Of a stretch of 64,000 nt of DNA, positions 31,427 through 38,684 are shown in pieces. The DNA comes from a virus: positions 1-64,000 of the IMG/VR virus record IMGVR_UViG_3300038417_000475; one strand, given 5' to 3'. Positions within the stretch are counted from its first letter, which is position 1. Every line of letters starts with the position of its first letter. The position numbers and the translations under genes are program-made. A model generated the notes under the pieces. That model ran no database searches. It worked only from the letters and a program-made list of their open reading frames with translations, and was not told the origin of the DNA.

Positions 31427-32500
31427 ATGCACAGATGGACGGATGAAGAGCGGGATATCGTCCGCCAGCGTTATGACGGAACAAGGGCATCGGCAGAGGC
31501 AATCGCCCGGGAACTGGGCGGCCTGACATTCCTCCAGGTCAGAGGGCAGGTCCAAAAACTGAAACTCGGCCATCCTTCTGAGAAGTGGAGCCCTGAGGAT
31601 CTGGCGTTCCTACGTAAGAACTATGGGCTAGTTCCCGACGAGGTGATAGAGAAGAAGCTCAAGAGGACGCATAATTCCATCATCCTGACAGTCAAGCGGC
31701 GTTTGCAGATCAACCGCAAGTCGAACTTCTACACCGCCAGGGAGCTCGCCAAAATCCTCGGCATATCCTGCTCGAAGACCATTACGGAAACCTGGATGCC
31801 GCGCAAGTGGATCCGGGGAATAAAATCCCCTGTCCGCTGCGGCCCCAATATCATGTGGAGTTTCAAGGAAGAGGAGATCACCCGCTGCCTCAGAGCGCGG
31901 CCCTACCTGGTAGAGATCTCAGATATCCAGGAAGAGCATCTCTTCCGCTCGGTTGTCCAGGAGGAATGGGATAGAGACCCCTGGTATGGTCTTGAAGAGG
32001 CGGGGTATCTCCTGGATGTCGGCGACAATGCTGTAGTCAAGTATATCAGGCGGGGAGATCTGCCGGCAACGAAGAAGACCGGCGGCCCGTGGCAGGGCGT
32101 GTGGATTGTCCGGAGAAGCGCAATAGAGGAGTTTCTGAAGAACGACCGGAGATTCAAGGTCCATATGCAGAAGCTGGAAATGAGCCGGAAGGTCTTGAGG
32201 TTCGAAAGGGGAGAGGCCTGGATGCTCGGCAAACTCTGGCTCATCCTCTGTCCCGGCTGCCGGCGCCATGTCGAGGTCCTGGCCCCGAAGCAACTGGATT
32301 ACAAAGAGATCGTGCCGAAATTTGTCGAGGCTTTCGTCAAAGGTGGCTGCCACCATGACGAGAGGGCATCATTGATAGACTGGAAATCTGGAGAGCCCAA
32401 TGGAAAGGCCAAACTTCTCACAAAGCTGATAGATGAGCACCCTACATGGTCCGCTTCTCAGATAGTCAAAGAGGCAGAGAGAATTGGAGGTCAAATATGA
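31427..32500 (+). CDS. Myb/GcrA-like DNA-binding protein with HTH
   Basis: 357 aa. Two repeats of the form W(T/S)(D/P)E(E/D)...(F/I)...L near residues 4-50 and 54-100 (WTDEERDIVRQRYDGTRASA; WSPEDLAFLRKNYGLVPDEV) resemble SANT/Myb or GcrA-like helices. ARELAKILGISCSKTI and EEAGYLLDVGDNAVVKYIR are later HTH/excisionase-type units, and CPGCRRHVE a knuckle. A multi-domain DNA binder, possibly a regulator or recombination helper. Good spacing from the upstream gene. Confidence 0.6.
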   Translation: MHRWTDEERDIVRQRYDGTRASAEAIARELGGLTFLQVRGQVQKLKLGHPSEKWSPEDLAFLRKNYGLVPDEVIEKKLKRTHNSIILTVKRRLQINRKSNFYTARELAKILGISCSKTITETWMPRKWIRGIKSPVRCGPNIMWSFKEEEITRCLRARPYLVEISDIQEEHLFRSVVQEEWDRDPWYGLEEAGYLLDVGDNAVVKYIRRGDLPATKKTGGPWQGVWIVRRSAIEEFLKNDRRFKVHMQKLEMSRKVLRFERGEAWMLGKLWLILCPGCRRHVEVLAPKQLDYKEIVPKFVEAFVKGGCHHDERASLIDWKSGEPNGKAKLLTKLIDEHPTWSASQIVKEAERIGGQI

Positions 32501-33174
32501 GCTATCGTGTATTTTTCTCTATGTCGTCAGGCCTTAAAGAGCCTATTACCGTACCAAAGGGAACACTGAAAGAAATCCTTGATCGGGTTACACTGACTGA
32601 GGAGACATTGGGGTTTGAGGCTGAGCAATACCGAGACAACCCTAAGCACTGGAAAGGTACTACACCAAAAGAGGGTATATCCGACAAAGTGTTCTGTGAG
32701 GTTGCCGAGGAACATAATCGTTTCGTCAGATGGCTCCATCAGAGGCTCGCGGAATGTTCCAAAACTCCGCCTGCTGATGGCGAGGTTATTACTCCTGAGG
32801 ATGCGGCTTCATTCTGGCATGGCCTTACCATCATTGAGGTCCCAGCCTATAGGTGGACGGGTGATTATTACCGCGCCAGGATGGATGCCATTTATCAAGC
32901 AATGAGAGGGCATGAAAGCGAGGGCATTATCTTCGAGAGTAAGCGGCTGACTCCAAGGCAAGCAGCCGACGTGATCAATCTTTTCAGCCCATTTCTCGAC
33001 CTGACTGATTTACGTCTGGATGTACCGAAGGGTTGCGATCAACTAGCCTCATCATCCGATGGTGGCTATGTGTGGTGTGAGAAATGTGGAGCTGTCACTC
33101 CTGAATATGCTGAGGCTTGCCGGAAGAAAGGTTGCCCTGCGAAGGAGGAAGAGGATGCCAACGGCAATTTGTAA
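32497..33174 (+). CDS. Protein of 225 aa with C-terminal knuckle
   Basis: GGAGG before ATG 32497. The N-terminal domain is mixed alpha/beta with no family recognised. The C-terminus VWCEKCGAVTPEYAEACRKK has a Cys site. Coupled to the previous gene by ATGA. Confidence 0.5.
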   Translation: MSYRVFFSMSSGLKEPITVPKGTLKEILDRVTLTEETLGFEAEQYRDNPKHWKGTTPKEGISDKVFCEVAEEHNRFVRWLHQRLAECSKTPPADGEVITPEDAASFWHGLTIIEVPAYRWTGDYYRARMDAIYQAMRGHESEGIIFESKRLTPRQAADVINLFSPFLDLTDLRLDVPKGCDQLASSSDGGYVWCEKCGAVTPEYAEACRKKGCPAKEEEDANGNL

Positions 33175-33363
33175 GAAGTGTCAGAAGACAACGAACTGGA
33201 GAAACCGGCGCGGGGTGAGACTCTCCGATATCCGGTGTGAGTGCGGTGGGGAGCTAACCAGGCGCGGCACGTCTGGTGTAAGAGCCCGAATTGCATACAT
33301 CCTGAACAGAAGAGGGACTGCCGGCAGTGCCCTGAACATCAAGACCGCTATGAGGCATACTGA
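33155..33363 (+). pseudogene. Zinc-finger gene with apparent frameshift
   Basis: ATG 33155 encodes MPTAICKKCQKTTNWRNRRG and RCECGGEL. Past about 33250 that frame becomes Arg/Gly-rich and runs to 33472, deep inside the next gene. Another frame then reads HVWCKSPNCIHPEQKRDC and CPEHQDRYEAY, a convincing zinc-site end, with its stop overlapping the next ATG (TGATG at 33361-33365). The two halves together make one sensible protein of about 69 aa. Either a sequencing error, a mutation, or programmed shifting at the G-run near 33248. Confidence 0.5.
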
Positions 33364-33749
33364 TGTCAAGAACGTCAAGAACGTATACAAATGCCGACAA
33401 GAACGTACACCGGCAAAGCCTGGGCTTCGAGATACCGGAAACTCCCAAGAAGGCAGATCTCAAACCGGCTGAAGACCTGGCGGGTGTTTTCTGCGATCCG
33501 ATAATAGTCATGCCCAACGGATGGGGCAACGATCTGCCCCCCGAGATCAAGAAGCAGGTGACCATGCAGCGGTTGCTCCGCCTGGCGCGAAGTGCAGAGC
33601 ATCCTGAGGAGCTGGAACTGGCCACCGATGCCGAAATAGCCTGCTACATGTTTACAGTGACTATGGACCATCCGGTGCATAACGAATGGGTACAGATCTA
33701 TATGTTCGTCATGACCCGCTTCATGGGGAGAAGTTCCCGGAAGACATGA
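33363..33749 (+). CDS. Protein of 128 aa, unknown
   Basis: ATG 33363 overlaps the stop of the C-terminal frame of the zinc-finger gene, and its own end overlaps the next start. Folded-looking centre with DPIIVMPNGWGNDLPPEIKK, then RLLRLARSAEHPEELELATD. No family recognised. Confidence 0.5.
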   Translation: MSRTSRTYTNADKNVHRQSLGFEIPETPKKADLKPAEDLAGVFCDPIIVMPNGWGNDLPPEIKKQVTMQRLLRLARSAEHPEELELATDAEIACYMFTVTMDHPVHNEWVQIYMFVMTRFMGRSSRKT

Positions 33750-33925
33750 AGGTGACCGAGCTCTCGCAGTATGAGGAAAGCATGCTGCGCGACCTCCAGC
33801 GGTGGATAGTCCAGCAGCAGTTAAAGCATCGCGCTGAGGCGCGGCGGGCTGAGAAGGTGAAGAAAGTGAGAGAGGTGCCGAAGGTGAAAGAGGCGCAAAC
33901 AGCTATAGCATTTGATTTCAAGTAG
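33746..33925 (+). CDS. Small basic helical protein, 59 aa
   Basis: ATG 33746 couples to the previous stop. Long helix with heptad-like charge (YEESMLRDLQRWIVQQQLKH), then KKVREVPKVKEAQ. Function unknown. Confidence 0.45.
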   Translation: MKVTELSQYEESMLRDLQRWIVQQQLKHRAEARRAEKVKKVREVPKVKEAQTAIAFDFK

Positions 33926-33937
33926 GAGGAGGAACTG

Positions 33938-34249
33938 ATGCCGAAGAGTGATCTATATGAGGGTAGCCAGCAGACTATTGTCTTGAAGAATGGGCGACCA
34001 TTGCCCATAGAGCCAAGCCGCAAGCTCGCAAGCAAATCAACAGAGTTCAGTTGGTCTTATGGTGGAAGTGGCCCGGCGCAGCTCGCCCTGGCCCTGCTCT
34101 ACGATGTCACCGGCGATGAAAAACTGTCCCTGGATCTCTTCCAGGACTTCAAGTGGACCGTCGTGGCCGGGTGGGGTGAGACCTGGGTCATCACCGCTGA
34201 CGGAATCCGGAAGTGGATCGCAGCTAAGAAGGCCGGACAGAGTGAATAA
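33938..34249 (+). CDS. DUF6166-like protein
   Basis: 103 aa, GGAGGAGGAACTG upstream. SWSYGGSGPAQLALALLYDV, then DLFQDFKWTVVAGW and WVITADGIRKW follow the usual layout of DUF6166, a phage/plasmid family with no known role. Confidence 0.6.
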   Translation: MPKSDLYEGSQQTIVLKNGRPLPIEPSRKLASKSTEFSWSYGGSGPAQLALALLYDVTGDEKLSLDLFQDFKWTVVAGWGETWVITADGIRKWIAAKKAGQSE

Positions 34250-34367
34250 CCAATGTAAAGCTATGGTTAAAAGGGGCTATGGGGGAGTCTGGGGGAAGTG
34301 CAAGCGTGCCGCTGTGCCAGGTCAAAGGTTCTGTCAGCAACACATGAAGAAGCACAAAGGGGGTTGA
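34242..34367 (+). CDS. Small zinc-knuckle protein, 41 aa
   Basis: GTG 34242 overlaps the previous gene. CKAMVKRGYGGVWGKCKR, then RFCQQHMKKHKGG: C...C...C...H treble-clef-like site, basic. Stop directly before ATG 34368. Confidence 0.5.
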   Translation: MNNQCKAMVKRGYGGVWGKCKRAAVPGQRFCQQHMKKHKGG

Positions 34368-34571
34368 ATGGACGAGAACGAGAAAAAATTACAAGAGCTG
34401 CAGGAGTACCGGGATGCCATGATAAAAGAAGGCTATTTCAAAACTGCTGAGGCATTGATCATGTTTAAGCTGGAGTGCCGCAAGGTGGAAACTCTCATGG
34501 AGATCTCGAAGAGCCTGACCAGCATAGAGAACTGCCTATGGCGAGAGTATAGCGAGAAAAAGGTTCACTGA
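34368..34571 (+). CDS. Helical small protein, 67 aa
   Basis: Starts at the base after the previous stop. MDENEKKLQELQEYRDAMIK, then LECRKVETLMEISKSLTS: coiled-coil-like. Function unknown. Confidence 0.5.
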   Translation: MDENEKKLQELQEYRDAMIKEGYFKTAEALIMFKLECRKVETLMEISKSLTSIENCLWREYSEKKVH

Positions 34572-34580
34572 AAGGAGCTT

Positions 34581-35080
34581 ATGTCTGAAATCGAACAGGT
34601 TCCCGAAAATGTGAGTGCGGTTATCCATTACGCTACCCGATCTGGCGCATCGGATATCTGCGGCCAGGTCAGAGGTACGTCTGCACTCAGTGTGCAGCGA
34701 AGAAATACAGAGTCACTGAGGCGATTACTCTGATGGCAGCCAACTTGGGCCTCCAGAAGTGCTTCACTCACTTTGGCAGCCCTCAGTGGATTCCGCCGCA
34801 GTCTCCCGGAGAAGCGATTATCTGTAACCGTTGTCCGATGGCGGATGCCTGCCAGTCGATGACCGGAGACGGTGAAAAGTTGGCCGCCACCTTTAAGGAC
34901 TGCCTGACTCGCATCGGCCCGATGGATACTCACGAGATAGAGATGGCCTATGCCGCCTGGTGCAGGTACAACAGGCTGGAGCCTGGCGACTGGCTACACC
35001 TGGCCAAGTGGTTGGAATCCGGCCACCCGAAAGCGGATTACGCCCTGCAGAAGCTGGGCTTGAAGAAAGGGGGTGATTAA
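34581..35080 (+). CDS. Zinc-ribbon gene, 5' part frameshifted
   Basis: AAAGGAGCTT gives ATG 34581 a strong RBS, but that frame (MSEIEQVPENVSAV) stops at about 34733. From 34607 another frame reads KCECGYPLRYPIWRIGYL, then RYVCTQCAAKKYRV and continues through ATG 34733 to 35080 (with CNRCPMADACQS), so the natural protein seems to switch frame near GAAAAT at 34605-34610. The total would be about 166 aa with two zinc sites. A conservative call is only 34733-35080. Confidence 0.5.
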
Positions 35081-35082
35081 GA

Positions 35083-35562
35083 GTGAACAAGATACCCAAA
35101 GCTATAGAGACAGTGTTCCTGTTAAATGAGACCCATGATCTCATTGTCCGCGCGAGAGATCTGGGCCTCGGCATACCGTCGGAACAAGCGGATATTCTGC
35201 GTGCCGTCTCCCTTATAGAGAGCACCGAGAAGCATGCGACTCCCAGCAAGCTGGCCAGGATGATGACGAGGGCGCCGCATACCATGTCCGGGATGCTCAA
35301 CCGCATGGAGGACAATGGCCTCGTCAAGAGGAAGAGGCGTGCTGACCCGAGAAAGAACATCATCTGGATCGAGCTGACCCCGAAAGGTCAGGAGGCCCTT
35401 AAAACGGCAGAGAATCAGCTGATTGCCGAAACGATCTTCAGCAGCATCGGAAGCGGCGAGCGGATGGAGCTGGTGCGGATACTGGAGAAGCTCCGGAATA
35501 AGGCGCTTCACAAGATCAAGGACCTCCAGCCTCTGCCATATGCCCTGAAAGGGAAGACATAG
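35083..35562 (+). CDS. MarR-family transcription regulator
   Basis: 159 aa, GTG start with AAAGGGGGTGATT. The winged-helix core (ATPSKLARMMTRAPHTMSGM recognition helix, DNGLVKRKRRADPRKNIIWIELTPKG wing) flanked by N- and C-terminal dimer helices is the MarR layout, full length. MarR proteins bind palindromes as dimers and often sense small phenolic ligands. The structured element downstream could be its target or that of the next genes. Confidence 0.85.
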   Translation: MNKIPKAIETVFLLNETHDLIVRARDLGLGIPSEQADILRAVSLIESTEKHATPSKLARMMTRAPHTMSGMLNRMEDNGLVKRKRRADPRKNIIWIELTPKGQEALKTAENQLIAETIFSSIGSGERMELVRILEKLRNKALHKIKDLQPLPYALKGKT

Positions 35563-35567
35563 AGGTT

Positions 35568-35631
35568 GGAGCCCCGCCCAGCAGGTTACCGGGGGGAAGG
35601 CCTGTGGGCTTGTGGCCCAGGGCGGGGCTCC
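35568..35631 (+). promoter_or_regulatory. Three-way-junction RNA element
   Basis: GGAGCCCCGCCC (35568-35579) pairs perfectly with GGGCGGGGCTCC (35620-35631). Inside, CAGG...CCTG and GGGC-TTGTG-GCCC hairpins form, giving a compact junction with a G-rich centre. It sits in the gap after MarR and upstream of a terminator, the usual layout of a riboswitch or attenuator. Confidence 0.5.
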
Positions 35632-35702
35632 TCCCCGATAATATCAGCGGGATGTCAGTGAATGTCAATAGGCTAAGCTGAATTGCAAAGGTGAAATATG
35701 AC

Positions 35703-35727
35703 ACCAGGCGTTGGCCTGGTTTTTTTG
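35703..35727 (+). terminator. Rho-independent terminator
   Basis: ACCAGGC-GTTG-GCCTGGT followed by a run of seven T. It lies 23 bases before ATG 35750, so transcripts from upstream would end before that gene unless terminator folding is blocked. Confidence 0.8.
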
Positions 35728-35749
35728 TATAATTTGGGAGAGGTGATTT

Positions 35750-35956
35750 ATGAAAATTGAAGAGAGAGCCGAGAGGTTAAAGAGATCTGCCGACCGCATG
35801 GAGAAGATGGCCAGGGAGGGATTTGACCAGTCGGGGAACGGCAAGCAGCCCAACATCCCCCGCAAGATCATCCGGAAGGAAGCTGCCATCCTGCTAAAGA
35901 GGACCATGGAGCTTTTCCTGGCCCTTTATGGTGAAGAGGTTGACTACAAGGATTGA
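35750..35956 (+). CDS. Helical small protein, 68 aa
   Basis: GAGAGGTGATTT before the ATG. MKIEERAERLKRSADRMEKM, then a helix with IIRKEAAILLKRTMEL. Follows the terminator; TATAAT at 35728-35734 could restart transcription but has no good -35 box. Function unknown. Confidence 0.5.
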   Translation: MKIEERAERLKRSADRMEKMAREGFDQSGNGKQPNIPRKIIRKEAAILLKRTMELFLALYGEEVDYKD

Positions 35957-35957
35957 G

Positions 35958-36161
35958 ATGCCGTACAGAAAAGGCGGCTGGACACCTGAAGAGAAGGCCG
36001 AGGCGATTGGTAATGTACTAAAGGAAGCTGGCATTACCCTCCACCAGCCGAAGCAATGCCGATACTGCAATTTCTACAAGCGCAACACAAGATGGTGTAA
36101 GTCTCTTCATCGTACAGTCAGGCTAAGCGATGGCTGTCTAAATTGGGAGTTGAGAAAATGA
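35958..36161 (+). CDS. Cys-rich small protein, 67 aa
   Basis: ATG 35958 with AAGGATTGAG upstream. CRYCNFYKRNTRWCKSLHR and a later GCLNW: four Cys, one His, likely zinc. Overlaps the next gene by four bases. Confidence 0.5.
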   Translation: MPYRKGGWTPEEKAEAIGNVLKEAGITLHQPKQCRYCNFYKRNTRWCKSLHRTVRLSDGCLNWELRK

Positions 36162-36553
36162 CTACGCGGGATGATTGGGAGTCTGCTGCCGGCAGAAAAT
36201 GCGCCAAGTGCGGTCGGGAGGCTTACCGCCTGGTGAAAGGTATCTGTCTGCCCTGCTCCGGAGAGGAAGCCGATGAGGTCCAGCTCCTACGGGCAGTCGT
36301 TGAACTAGGTAAAGAGCTATCCGATGAGGATATGAAAATTGTATGGGAGTGGAACAAGGAACATCAGGTCTTCCTGGAAAGTCTTCAGGAGATCGCTCGA
36401 GCGCAGCACCTTACGTTTAATCCCAAGCTACATCTCAAAGAGTGGATAATCAGGCGGGTGGCTGCCGGCAATTTCTGTTTCACCCCGGGGCGGGCGTGCC
36501 CATGTCCACAACCGTCCGCTGTTCGCTGCCCTCTTCTTGTCCCGGGCAAGTGA
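36158..36553 (+). CDS. Zinc-knuckle protein, 131 aa
   Basis: ATG 36158 overlaps the previous stop. CAKCGREAYRLVKGICLPCS is a zinc site; a helical middle follows. The last 74 bases overlap the end of the converging minus-strand gene, so one of the two C-termini may be wrong. Last plus-strand gene of the block. Confidence 0.5.
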   Translation: MTTRDDWESAAGRKCAKCGREAYRLVKGICLPCSGEEADEVQLLRAVVELGKELSDEDMKIVWEWNKEHQVFLESLQEIARAQHLTFNPKLHLKEWIIRRVAAGNFCFTPGRACPCPQPSAVRCPLLVPGK

Positions 36554-36968
36554 TAATCAGGACTTGCTCTTCCCTGTCTATTTCCAGCTTGCAGACTTGC
36601 CCATCATATTTGGCCGTGGGTACCTGCTCCAGCTTCTCGCTCTCGACAAAAGGGAATCCTTCCTCTGTCGTCACGTCAATCAGATCAAGCCCAACATCGC
36701 CAGGGATATTGGACTCAAAGCGTCCCTGTACCACCATCTCTTTGATCGGGCCGCAGGGTTTGCAACCCTCACCGACAAAAAGCCGTATCGCCTTCTTCGC
36801 CATCGCTTCCTCCTGATAGACTGCCGGGACGCAGTTCGTCATTCTATCAACTAATTCCCCCCGTGTCATACCCTTATGGACCCCGCAGCGGACTGATGCT
36901 GCCGCGATTGCTCTCTGTTGCCATGTTTGAGGATAACTCGAAGGGGTGGCCCTCACAATCATCGTCAT
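36480..36968 (-). CDS. Fusion: HKGM-motif protein and CxxC thioredoxin-like domain
   Basis: 162 aa. Residues 20-50 (AIAAASVRCGVHKGMTRGEL, then NCVPA) match the end of the protein at 37179-37421. The rest (KKAIRLFVGEGCKPCGPIKE, then VGLDLIDVT) resembles a thioredoxin/glutaredoxin with a CKPC active site. The join at QEEA is encoded by AGGAGGAAGCG, a perfect RBS before ATG 36803, so the second part can also be made alone. Stop codon loss between two genes is the simple explanation. Confidence 0.6.
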   Translation of the reverse strand: MTMIVRATPSSYPQTWQQRAIAAASVRCGVHKGMTRGELVDRMTNCVPAVYQEEAMAKKAIRLFVGEGCKPCGPIKEMVVQGRFESNIPGDVGLDLIDVTTEEGFPFVESEKLEQVPTAKYDGQVCKLEIDREEQVLIITCPGQEEGSEQRTVVDMGTPAPG

Positions 36969-37162
36969 TTCGTTATCTCCAAAGCTATCGTCTTATGAGG
37001 TAGGCAGAAGGTCGCTGAGGTTATCTGTGCACCCCGAGGAATCTTCTGACAGCCAAGAGTGTCTACCGTGGCAGTAGTCCCATCCGAGTGTTCTATAACA
37101 ATTTGCTTTACCGGGCTTAAACGAATCGGGCGGGGATTTCTCCTCGCCCGATGTTCGCCCAT
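36965..37162 (-). CDS. Small protein, start uncertain
   Basis: 65 aa. The C-terminal part (QIVIEHSDGTTATVDTLG) is beta-rich. The N-terminal 15 residues are Arg/Pro-rich and coincide with a stem (ATCGGGCG/CGCCCGAT around 37128-37156), so the true start may be further in, although no other start codon is present. Overlaps the next gene (ATGA). Confidence 0.4.
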   Translation of the reverse strand: MGEHRARRNPRPIRLSPVKQIVIEHSDGTTATVDTLGCQKIPRGAQITSATFCLPHKTIALEITK

Positions 37163-37178
37163 TTTATTCCAGCCTCAG

Positions 37179-37421
37179 CTAGAACTTGCCGGGTACGCAG
37201 TCGGTCATCGCGGTGACCAGAGCGCCTCTGGACATACCCTTATGGATGCCGCACGCCTTAGCCGCGTCCTTCACTTTCTTTTGCTGTGAAGTCATAGGAT
37301 AAGGCGCCGGATAGGAAGCCAGCACAAACCCCTCATGGTGCACCGTGGTGATGCTCTCCAGTCTATGGGACTTGGGCCGTCTTTTCAGGTATCCGAAGGA
37401 CTTCAGGTTCTTTAGGATCAT
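37179..37421 (-). CDS. HHEGFVLA/HKGM-motif protein
   Basis: 80 aa, GGGAGGTACC before the ATG. TTVHHEGFVLASYP is shared with the tagged protein at 15335; KACGIHKGMSRGALVTAMTD with CVPGKF is shared with the fusion protein downstream. A small mosaic of element-specific modules. Driven by the promoter at 37506-37535. Confidence 0.55.
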   Translation of the reverse strand: MILKNLKSFGYLKRRPKSHRLESITTVHHEGFVLASYPAPYPMTSQQKKVKDAAKACGIHKGMSRGALVTAMTDCVPGKF

Positions 37422-37436
37422 TTCGGTACCTCCCTT

Positions 37437-37775
37437 CTATTCCCCTTTGCCCGGGGGTTCGGGGTTGGCCTCTTGTCCTCTAACGACTGCCGTTCGACCG
37501 CTTTCATTATCAGACAACGTTTGTCCGTTTGTCAATAGGGCCTGATTGATATAGAACGCCGCATGTTCGCGGCATGATTTGTGGCGGCATAAGAGGAACA
37601 TGGCATCATCAGTGGTCTTCTTGATAACCAGGTACCCCATGTAATGGCCTTTGGGACACGTGAGCCTGACGGGAGTGCCCAGGGGCGAAAGAGCTTCGAG
37701 AATCTCTTCATCAAGCTCTTGTAACGGTGGGTTGCTATTCGGGTTACTGCCGGCAATGGTTTTATGCTGCTGCAT
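37437..37775 (-). CDS. Protein with Cys/His site, 112 aa
   Basis: CPKGHYMGYLVIKKTT and CRHKSCREHAAFYI give a C..H...C...C site in the middle; the ends look disordered. A TTGACA-type promoter for downstream genes lies in its C-terminal coding part. Confidence 0.5.
   Translation of the reverse strand: MQQHKTIAGSNPNSNPPLQELDEEILEALSPLGTPVRLTCPKGHYMGYLVIKKTTDDAMFLLCRHKSCREHAAFYINQALLTNGQTLSDNESGRTAVVRGQEANPEPPGKGE
37506..37535 (-). promoter_or_regulatory. Sigma70-like promoter, minus strand
   Basis: Read on the minus strand: TTGACA, 18 bases containing the palindrome GACAAACGTTGTC, then GATAAT. The -10 is within one base of consensus. It would serve the genes at 37421 and below. Confidence 0.55.
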
Positions 37776-38022
37776 TTGCTTTCTGTTTCTCCTTCCAAGC
37801 CTGGGCGCACTCCTTCATTTTTGGAGCCGCAGCGCCAAACGGCTGCCCTTTCAGACCCTTCGTCTTCATGCACTCGCCGATGAAAATATTGTATCCGCTG
37901 CGGGTCCTCTTCTTCCTAATTCCACAGACGGTGATCCCCTCGGGGTCTTCGCACTCCGGGATCTCGTCAACCACTGCGATAGTCCCGACATCGCTGAGGA
38001 CGCTACGTAGAGCTTCCTTCAA
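37762..38022 (-). CDS. Cys-containing protein; possible ATA start
   Basis: 86 aa from TTG 38022. SGYNIFIGECMKTKGLKGQ and a charged helix (PKMKECAQAWKEKQ) form a pattern common in phage HMG-like small proteins. The frame continues upstream as IAKKKCVPCLGAT to ATA at 38061, which overlaps the previous stop (ATAG) and follows GAAGGCGGTG; a CVPC knuckle would be gained. ATA is a rare start, so the longer form is a suggestion. Confidence 0.5.
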   Translation of the reverse strand: MKEALRSVLSDVGTIAVVDEIPECEDPEGITVCGIRKKRTRSGYNIFIGECMKTKGLKGQPFGAAAPKMKECAQAWKEKQKANAAA

Positions 38023-38057
38023 CGTAGCCCCGAGGCAGGGAACGCATTTCTTCTTGG

Positions 38058-38393
38058 CTATGTCGCACCGCCTTCAGCCACAGCCACCGGCTGCGCGATA
38101 TCGCAGGTACCGCACTCCTCTTTTTTCTGGATCTCACAATCGATCGATACCAGTTTCTCCCGGAGCTCCGGAGGCGCTTTCTCCTTCACCTCATCCATGG
38201 CACCTGCCAGATTCCCAATCGTATCGTCATCAGTCATCAGGGCAGTACTCATTACCTGCACCAGCTCAGGTTTCCCGCCCTCCGTGAGCGCCCTCCTGTA
38301 CTTGCCAACCCCTATGGCCACCCTGCAGGGACGGCAATCTTTCCCCTCACCCTTTACCCACTTCTTCATCGGCTCGAGCTCGCGACAACCCAT
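38058..38393 (-). CDS. Cys-rich protein, 111 aa
   Basis: CRELEPMKKWVKGEGKDCRP with CRPC near the N-terminus and CEIQKKEECGTCDI near the C-terminus. The middle is helical. Start overlaps the previous stop (TAATG). Function unknown. Confidence 0.5.
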   Translation of the reverse strand: MGCRELEPMKKWVKGEGKDCRPCRVAIGVGKYRRALTEGGKPELVQVMSTALMTDDDTIGNLAGAMDEVKEKAPPELREKLVSIDCEIQKKEECGTCDIAQPVAVAEGGAT

Positions 38394-38683
38394 TACACAA
38401 CTCCCTTCCGGACTTTACTCAATTCGGCAGACAACTCCCTCCAATGCTGGTCCTCTTCCCCTGCTATGTGCTCCCACAATTCGGCCGTTCTGACATATCC
38501 CTTTACCCGGGCGCTTTTAGCTCTCTCGCGATATACTCTAGCGGCCAGGGTTTCCTCTTTCATACTCGTGAGAATACATTCCTCCAGTTGCAGGTCGACT
38601 TTATGGCCCTGCCGGTCAACCATGAGCTTACCAGACGGGTGACTAGGAGTGATCTCACCTTTCCTTATCCTATAGATCTGCAT
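38393..38683 (-). CDS. Ferritin-like small protein
   Basis: 95 aa from ATG 38683, with AAGGAGG upstream (the longer frame would place the RBS inside the gene). The second half (EECILTSMKEETLAARVYRE, then AELWEHIAGEEDQHW) repeats the E-x-x-x and E-x-x-H spacing of rubrerythrin-like four-helix proteins, but only one half-site is present. Could dimerise around a metal. Weak family call. Confidence 0.5.
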   Translation of the reverse strand: MQIYRIRKGEITPSHPSGKLMVDRQGHKVDLQLEECILTSMKEETLAARVYRERAKSARVKGYVRTAELWEHIAGEEDQHWRELSAELSKVRKGVV

Positions 38684-38684
38684 A

